Assembly (NCBI GenBank): GCA_002345625.1
Contig: DDWE01000062.1
Location: 1,351 to 13,632, forward strand
Direction of reading: 5' to 3'
DNA from: Desulfuromonadaceae bacterium UBA2294
GTDB lineage: Bacteria; Desulfobacterota; Desulfuromonadia; Desulfuromonadales; UBA2294
DNA: 12,282 nt
The notes below the pieces were generated by a model. That model saw only the letters and a program-made list of their open reading frames with translations, made no database searches and was not told the DNA's origin. The position numbers were made by a program, and so were the translations under genes. Shown piece after piece: positions 8,515 to 12,282 of the stretch. Position 1 is the stretch's first letter; each line of letters opens with the position of its first letter.

Positions 8515-8549
8515 AAAGGACAGGCTACTTTATCCAAAGCGGCCTGTCC
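8511..8549 (-). terminator. Terminator of the tetR transcript
   Basis: Read on the minus strand, GGACAGGC pairs with GCCTGTCC (plus-strand arms 8518-8525 and 8542-8549, a perfect 8 bp). An inner CTTT/AAAG stem extends the pairing, and seven T follow (complement of 8511-8517). This is a textbook rho-independent terminator ~155 bp past the tetR stop codon. It also separates this gene from the AT-rich operon, which is transcribed in the same direction. Confidence 0.8.
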
Positions 8550-8714
8550 CCTTGCATATTTCAATCTTTAATGTGTTTCCCCAGCATAGCCCCACTCCCC
8601 ACCACACAGCAAAACATGCCGAAAACTTAGCCCTTTTTAAGTTGCAGGTCAAGACGTGAATTCAGCTGGTATCTCAGGCCTGACACCTGTCCGTTTCGTC
8701 GCGGTTATAGACCG
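8516..8714. repeat. ~200-bp direct repeat, left copy
   Basis: This stretch matches 11349-11550 in the same orientation. The first ~145 bp is highly similar (ACTTTATCCAAAGCGGCCTG, CACACAGCAAAA, ATGCCGAAAAC and TTTTTAAGTTGCAG are shared), the rest moderately, and both end in AGACCG. The left end holds the terminator hairpin; the right end covers the last codons and stop of tetR (8705-8707). No ORF is conserved in the repeat. Confidence 0.8.
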
Positions 8715-9328
8715 TTTTGAAAAATCAAATCCAGACTGTTGCTATAAAGCGTAGCAATATCCAGCCCGGCCGTGTGGGCGACGATGACATCGCCATAAAA
8801 GCAGGACGCCAGATGCAGGAGGGTTCCTGTATGGTCGCGCCCGGGATCGATCTCGGCGAGGTGCTGCAGAAGAATTTCATTCCCGCTGGGGATCTTGACC
8901 TCATGCAAATCGGGGACATCCGGATACAGCAGAAACCGGTCAGCCGCTTCAATATCATTGGCAGCCGGGTCGATATCACTGGTCAGTAAAGACGCAACGA
9001 AATTTGTCATCAGGCGTGGGTGTTTTTTCACATACTCGGCCGTGTGATGGAAGACACGGCGAATGCCGGCCTCACCGGTCTGCGGATTTTTGTGTTGCAG
9101 GACCATAAGATCGAGCGCCCAGATGCCCATCATGTACTTCAGAATATCTTCCTTCTTTTGAAAGTAATTAAAGAAGGTCATCTCCGTGATGCCACTCTCC
9201 TCGGCAATCGACTTCACCTTCAAACCCCTGAAATTCGATGTCTTCGAAAGCCGATAGACCGTATCCAGAACATTCAACCGGGTTTGCGCCTTGTTGAGGG
9301 CGCGCTTTCCAAAATCAGGCACTGACAC
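8705..9328 (-). CDS. TetR/AcrR-family transcriptional regulator
   Basis: A 207-residue one-component regulator. Residues ~17-66 form the TetR helix-turn-helix domain (RLNVLDTVYRLSKTSNFRGL, VKSIAEESGITEMTFFNYF, then QKKEDIL, the classic recognition-helix pattern). The C-terminal ~140 residues are an all-helical ligand/dimerisation domain of unknown specificity. The GTG at 9328 is supported by GGAGGG (complement of 9332-9337) 3-4 nt upstream. It is divergent from the CPBP protease/outer-membrane protein operon. Two near-identical palindromes in the shared promoter region are its obvious operators, so it probably represses itself and the divergent operon until an inducer binds. The stop codon lies inside the left ~200-bp repeat. 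Confidence 0.93.
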   Translation of the reverse strand: MSVPDFGKRALNKAQTRLNVLDTVYRLSKTSNFRGLKVKSIAEESGITEMTFFNYFQKKEDILKYMMGIWALDLMVLQHKNPQTGEAGIRRVFHHTAEYVKKHPRLMTNFVASLLTSDIDPAANDIEAADRFLLYPDVPDLHEVKIPSGNEILLQHLAEIDPGRDHTGTLLHLASCFYGDVIVAHTAGLDIATLYSNSLDLIFQNGL

Positions 9329-9373
9329 AATCCCTCCGCTTCATCCGCTGTGATCCCTTGAAAAACTAAAAAT

Positions 9374-9402
9374 ATTTTAGTCGACTAAAAATCATTTGAC
9401 AA
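9374..9402 (-). promoter_or_regulatory. tetR promoter
   Basis: On the minus strand, TTGTCA (complement of 9397-9402) is separated by exactly 17 bp from TAAAAT (complement of 9374-9379), a strong sigma70-type match. The first palindrome (9375-9390) covers the -10 and part of the spacer, so regulator binding would block polymerase. Confidence 0.7.
9375..9390. promoter_or_regulatory. Operator 1 (TetR palindrome)
   Basis: Perfect 16-bp palindrome TTTTAGTCGACTAAAA overlapping the tetR -10 region. It is centred at 9382.5, 53 bp (about five helical turns) from the second copy, so both sites would face the same side of the DNA. Confidence 0.8.
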
Positions 9403-9423
9403 GACCCAATCGTTGCGTTTATT
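9396..9423 (+). promoter_or_regulatory. Promoter of the CPBP/outer-membrane protein operon
   Basis: TTGACA (9396-9401) is a perfect -35; TTTATT (9418-9423) is a 4/6 match -10 after a 16-bp spacer. The -35 overlaps the -35 of the divergent tetR promoter almost completely, and operator 2 begins a few bases beyond the -10, over the expected transcription start. Confidence 0.65.
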
Positions 9424-9428
9424 GTTTT

Positions 9429-9442
9429 TTTAGTCGACTAAA
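9429..9442. promoter_or_regulatory. Operator 2 (TetR palindrome)
   Basis: Perfect 14-bp palindrome TTTAGTCGACTAAA, identical in its core to operator 1, placed at the expected start of the rightward transcript and 62 bp before the protease gene ATG. Confidence 0.8.
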
Positions 9443-9504
9443 TGTTTTTGCTTTTAGATTTGCTCATTTTCGATCTGACAACACCAAAATTGGGAGACCA
9501 CCTT

Positions 9505-10386
9505 ATGCTAAACAGCTATCGTTATCCGTTTCGTTTCTATCTTTTAAGCGCCATCATCCCCTGGGTGCTCTGGATGGCAGCAGCCTACCTGAGCCACCTA
9601 CCCGGCGCTGAAGAGTACTCCAAGACCATCGGCGCACTCGGGCTGGCCGGTTTGTGCGGACCGCTCTTCGTCGCTGTCTGGTACATCAGCACAGACAAGG
9701 CCTTGCGGGGCGATGTCGCCAGGCGTTTTCTCAATGTCCGCAGCGGCGAGAAACGCTACTTATTTGCCGCAGTGCTCTTGATGCCGACCAGTATCCTCCT
9801 GGCCATGGCCATCTCCCTGCTGTTTGGTTATGACGTCGGGCAGTTCGCCATTACGGGTCAAGCGACCTTCAGCTCAGCCCTGTTTCCGGTCTGGTTCATC
9901 CTGACCATCGCTCCGGTTCTCGAGGAGCTGGCCTGGCACAGCTACGGCACCGACTGTTTGCGGCAAAGATTTACCCTCTTTACCACGTCGATGATCTTCG
10001 CCGTTTACTGGGCGCTGTGGCATGTACCGCTGGCCTTTATCCAGGGTTACTACCATAGCAATCTGGTGGTGGAGGGGGCGCTGCACAGTCTCAATTTTCT
10101 GATCAGTCTTTTCCCGTTTGTTCTGTTGATGAATTGGCTCTATTACAAAACCGGCCGGAACATCCTCGTCGCGGTGGTGATTCACCTGACCGCCAACATC
10201 TTCAATGAAATCTTTGCGACCCATCCGGACAGCAAGGTCATCCAGACCGGTCTGCTGCTGGTGTTATCGGTTTACCTGCTCGTTACCCAGCGGGAGCTTT
10301 TCTTCAACAAAGACTATCCGCACCAGGCGCTCACGCCAACCCGCAAACACGCTCAACCCTTTATTGAAGGAGAACACCATGCTTAA
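9505..10386 (+). CDS. CPBP-family intramembrane metalloprotease (CAAX/Abi-like)
   Basis: A 293-residue multi-pass inner-membrane protein (about eight hydrophobic segments) of the CPBP family, which includes prenyl-protein-type proteases and bacteriocin-immunity proteins. All three catalytic motifs are present: EE at 140-141 in VLEELAWHSYG, FAVYWALWH with H173, and HLTAN with H227 and N231. The first motif has H145 where many members have R. The ATG at 9505 has GGGAG (9492-9496) 8 nt upstream; an in-frame ATG at 9442 lies inside operator 2 and lacks a ribosome site. The gene overlaps the following one by 8 bp (ATGCTTAA), so the two are co-translated. Substrate unknown; the partner exported protein is an attractive candidate. 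Confidence 0.88.
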   Translation: MLNSYRYPFRFYLLSAIIPWVLWMAAAYLSHLPGAEEYSKTIGALGLAGLCGPLFVAVWYISTDKALRGDVARRFLNVRSGEKRYLFAAVLLMPTSILLAMAISLLFGYDVGQFAITGQATFSSALFPVWFILTIAPVLEELAWHSYGTDCLRQRFTLFTTSMIFAVYWALWHVPLAFIQGYYHSNLVVEGALHSLNFLISLFPFVLLMNWLYYKTGRNILVAVVIHLTANIFNEIFATHPDSKVIQTGLLLVLSVYLLVTQRELFFNKDYPHQALTPTRKHAQPFIEGEHHA

Positions 10387-11323
10387 GCAAATCATCTTTT
10401 CCTGCCTGTTCGGCTTGTACGCCATGACGGCTTTTGCCGGCAACAACAACGACAAAAAAGCAGAGGTCGTGCAAATTGTTCCACTGGTACAGTTTGAAAG
10501 TCTGAATCTGAGCTCTCAGCAAATTCGATCAAACAGCGCCGGTTTTATGATCAACCGTGAAGATCTCATGTTCACCGGGGTGTACACACAACATCGGTTC
10601 GGAGAACCACTCCAGCATGGTTTTCCGCGCCTTTATCACAGCATCGATATGTTGCTGGATGTGAAAAACGAACGGCATCAATATCTCGGAATTTTCAAGA
10701 GTGCATCGGATCAACCCGTATGCGGCGGGATCAACACCTATCAGGCCGCTGCGGTCTACGGTTACGAAATGATCAACAGGCCGAATCTGTCTTTGGTTCT
10801 CGGCGGAGGACTCGCCGTGGGCAATTTCGGTGTCGAAACATCCGACGGGAAGAACTGGCCGCTGATCCCCGTGCCTCTGTTGCGGATGAACCATCACACC
10901 GACTGGCTCGACACCAGCTTTGAATTTATAACCTCACCCAATCTCAGCTTCATCCTGGCACCCAAAGGCAATGTGCGTCTTTGCGGCGATTTTCGGATGG
11001 ATCAATCGCGGGATGCACGCGATCTCATATACGAAGTTGCTCTGAGTTATCATCCTTACTCCGAGCAGGATGAACGGGGTGACTTCGTCGGAATATCGAT
11101 TGGATTTAAAAACGACAATTACGGTGAATTTAACCTGGGGAATCAAGGCGAAGACGAAACCCTGGAGGTTCACTACAAATCCTTATTCGCTGCAGTCGAT
11201 GTCTCTGTGCTGAAATTTACCGCCGGTTATGCTTTTGACGGTCGAGCACTCTATCGCGGAACAGAAAAACAGGACCTGGGTGAGGGTTATTACGCTTCCG
11301 TTCAGGCGATGTATCCCTTTTAG
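10379..11323 (+). CDS. Secreted, outer-membrane-type beta-barrel protein of unknown family
   Basis: A 314-residue protein that I do not recognise. Residues 1-20 are a clear Sec signal peptide (KQIIFSCLFGLYAMTAFA, cut likely after AFA). The mature part has alternating short strands, many Gly/Asn/Asp turns, paired strands such as NLSLVLGGGLAVGNFGV and DFVGISIGFKNDNYGEF, and a final YYASVQAMYPF ending in phenylalanine, the usual outer-membrane barrel C-terminus. Two cysteines (mature CGG and LCGD) may form a disulphide. The ATG at 10379 follows AAGGAG (10367-10372) by 6 nt; longer upstream frames read through the protease gene and lack a signal peptide. Co-regulated with the protease by the TetR repressor. 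It ends 20 bp before a strong terminator. Confidence 0.8.
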   Translation: MLKQIIFSCLFGLYAMTAFAGNNNDKKAEVVQIVPLVQFESLNLSSQQIRSNSAGFMINREDLMFTGVYTQHRFGEPLQHGFPRLYHSIDMLLDVKNERHQYLGIFKSASDQPVCGGINTYQAAAVYGYEMINRPNLSLVLGGGLAVGNFGVETSDGKNWPLIPVPLLRMNHHTDWLDTSFEFITSPNLSFILAPKGNVRLCGDFRMDQSRDARDLIYEVALSYHPYSEQDERGDFVGISIGFKNDNYGEFNLGNQGEDETLEVHYKSLFAAVDVSVLKFTAGYAFDGRALYRGTEKQDLGEGYYASVQAMYPF

Positions 11324-11343
11324 ATCTGGGAAGACCAGAAACA

Positions 11344-11396
11344 AAACAAGGGGACAGGCGACTTTATCCAAAGCGGCCTGCCTCCTTGTTTTATTT
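11344..11396. terminator. Bidirectional terminator between convergent operons
   Basis: AAACAAGGGGACAGGC (11344-11359) pairs with GCCTGCCTCCTTGTTT (11376-11391): 16 positions with one G-T and one mismatch. The 16-nt loop adds CTTT/AAAG pairing. TATTT follows on the plus strand, and an AT-rich TTTGTTTTG follows on the minus. It can end the outer-membrane protein transcript (+) and the permease transcript (-). The same hairpin, diverged, occurs at 8518-8549. Confidence 0.82.
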
Positions 11397-11550
11397 CAAT
11401 TTCTATAGTGTTTTTCCGGCAGTGCCCCACTCGCACGCACACAGCAAAATATGCCGAAAACTGGTCTTTTTTAAGTTGCAGATCAAGGCGTGAATGCAGC
11501 GGGGAGTTCAGAACTGACCTGGCAACAGACATCGTTATTGTTACAGACCG
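11349..11550. repeat. ~200-bp direct repeat, right copy
   Basis: Partner of 8516-8714 in the same orientation. Together they enclose the TetR/CPBP/outer-membrane protein cassette. Relative to the minus-strand genes beside them (tetR and the permease), both copies lie at the 3' end; here the repeat stops 13 bp short of the permease stop codon. Nothing else is recognised in 11324-11562. Confidence 0.8.
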
Positions 11551-11562
11551 ATCTGACATTTC

Positions 11563-12282
11563 TTAAGATTTCGACGGTTCTTTCTTGCTGTCTTTTGTCA
11601 GGTTCATCGACCGCCCCGTAAAGACCCGAAAGGTGATTTCGATCAAAAAGGCGGCGCCGACCATTGCGACCAGAAACCAGAGCTGCATGGGTGTGGTACC
11701 GGCAATCTGCCAGATCAGGCAGCCTAATGCTGCAAAGCAGAGAGTAAGCCCGATGAGCGAGATGAAGCGTCTGCTCCCTGTGTCGCTGGCCAGTAAGGCG
11801 TTGGCGCCATTGACGGCGGCAAAAATAAGGAGGAATCCGGCACTCCCCATCGTCGACAAGCTGGAGAGGTCGACCAGATTGGCGATGAGCAGGGTCGCTG
11901 CCGAAGTGATCAGCAGCCCCTCAATCGGCTTTCCCCAGATTTTGGTCTCCAGCATCTCTGGCAGCTCACCGTCTTTGGCGATGATGTAACTCAGCCGGGC
12001 CGCGCCGTAAATCGTCGCATTGATGGCCGAAGCGGTTGAGAGCATGGCGGCGATGGCGATCAGGATGAAGCCGGCTTGCCCCAGGGAGGGCCGGGCCGCT
12101 TCAGCGAGGGCGTAGTCTTTGGCGCCGACGATCGTGTCGACCGGCAGACTGCCGACGGTGACGATGGCCACCAGGATATAAAGGACGATAACAAAACCGA
12201 CGCTGGAATAGAACGCGCGCGGCAGGGTTTTCGGTGCGTCCCGCACATCCTGCGCGGTGTTGGCTATCAGCTCGAACCCCTC
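11563..12282 (-). CDS. APC-family amino-acid permease (partial, 5' end beyond window)
   Basis: The C-terminal ~239 residues of an inner-membrane amino-acid/polyamine/organocation permease. The open frame continues to the window edge, where EGFELIANTAQDVRDAPKTLPRA carries the family's GFExxANxAxDxxxPxRxLPRA motif before helix 6, so GTG at 12246 is internal. Six or more hydrophobic segments follow, with AMLSTASAINATIYGAARLSY and AKDGELPEML typical of helix 8 and the following loop. The tail is hydrophilic and lysine-rich (KDSKKEPSKS). Substrate cannot be told. Convergent with the outer-membrane protein gene across a bidirectional terminator. Confidence 0.9.
   Translation of the reverse strand, partial: EGFELIANTAQDVRDAPKTLPRAFYSSVGFVIVLYILVAIVTVGSLPVDTIVGAKDYALAEAARPSLGQAGFILIAIAAMLSTASAINATIYGAARLSYIIAKDGELPEMLETKIWGKPIEGLLITSAATLLIANLVDLSSLSTMGSAGFLLIFAAVNGANALLASDTGSRRFISLIGLTLCFAALGCLIWQIAGTTPMQLWFLVAMVGAAFLIEITFRVFTGRSMNLTKDSKKEPSKS

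Noticed and set aside
10205..10378. N-terminal extension of the outer-membrane-type protein
   Set aside because: It lies out of frame over the protease gene and would bury the signal peptide; the ATG at 10379 has AAGGAG and is followed directly by a signal sequence.

Overview
The window looks like an accessory stretch of a fairly GC-rich, Gram-negative chromosome. The outer-membrane-type secreted protein, the P1B metal ATPase with YHS and heavy-metal-binding N-terminal domains, the aconitase remnant and the interspersed CACAGATTTCACGGATTAACAC-type repeats would fit a Desulfuromonas/Geobacter-like deltaproteobacterium. That placement is an inference from gene style, not a database result.

Layout. 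1-1600 is a tandem array of ~166-bp palindromic repeat units interrupted by a parD/parE-type toxin-antitoxin operon (477-1024) with its own candidate operator and rho-independent terminator. 1600-2505 (-) is an EamA/DMT-family permease whose stop codon abuts the last repeat unit. 2687-4996 (+) is a Cu-type P1B ATPase (CopA-like). 5158-5674 (-) is a brnT/brnA-type toxin-antitoxin pair with an inverted repeat upstream. 5771-5844 is a solitary palindromic element, followed by a 5'-truncated aconitase fragment (to 6403).

6551-8316 (-) is a strikingly AT-rich two-gene operon. It encodes an ABC/RecF-like AAA ATPase followed, with a 4-bp overlap, by a small protein with an OLD-type TOPRIM-like signature. 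Imperfect ~57-bp direct repeats bracket it. It reads as a horizontally acquired two-component system, plausibly anti-phage, and is the best candidate here for an undescribed system.

8705-11323 is a self-contained cassette. A TetR regulator (-) is divergent from a CPBP intramembrane protease gene, which overlaps by 8 bp a gene for a secreted outer-membrane-like protein (+). The divergent promoters share overlapping -35 boxes and are flanked by two near-identical palindromes (TTTAGTCGACTAAA) 53 bp apart centre to centre. The cassette is bracketed by ~200-bp diverged direct repeats, each carrying a long terminator hairpin. The window ends inside an APC-family amino-acid permease (11563-12282, -, 5' end beyond the edge).

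Overall, two toxin-antitoxin modules, a gene remnant, a low-GC ATPase/TOPRIM operon and a regulated cassette are separated by repeats. This suggests a site that has repeatedly gained and lost DNA around older housekeeping or transport genes (permeases, copper ATPase).
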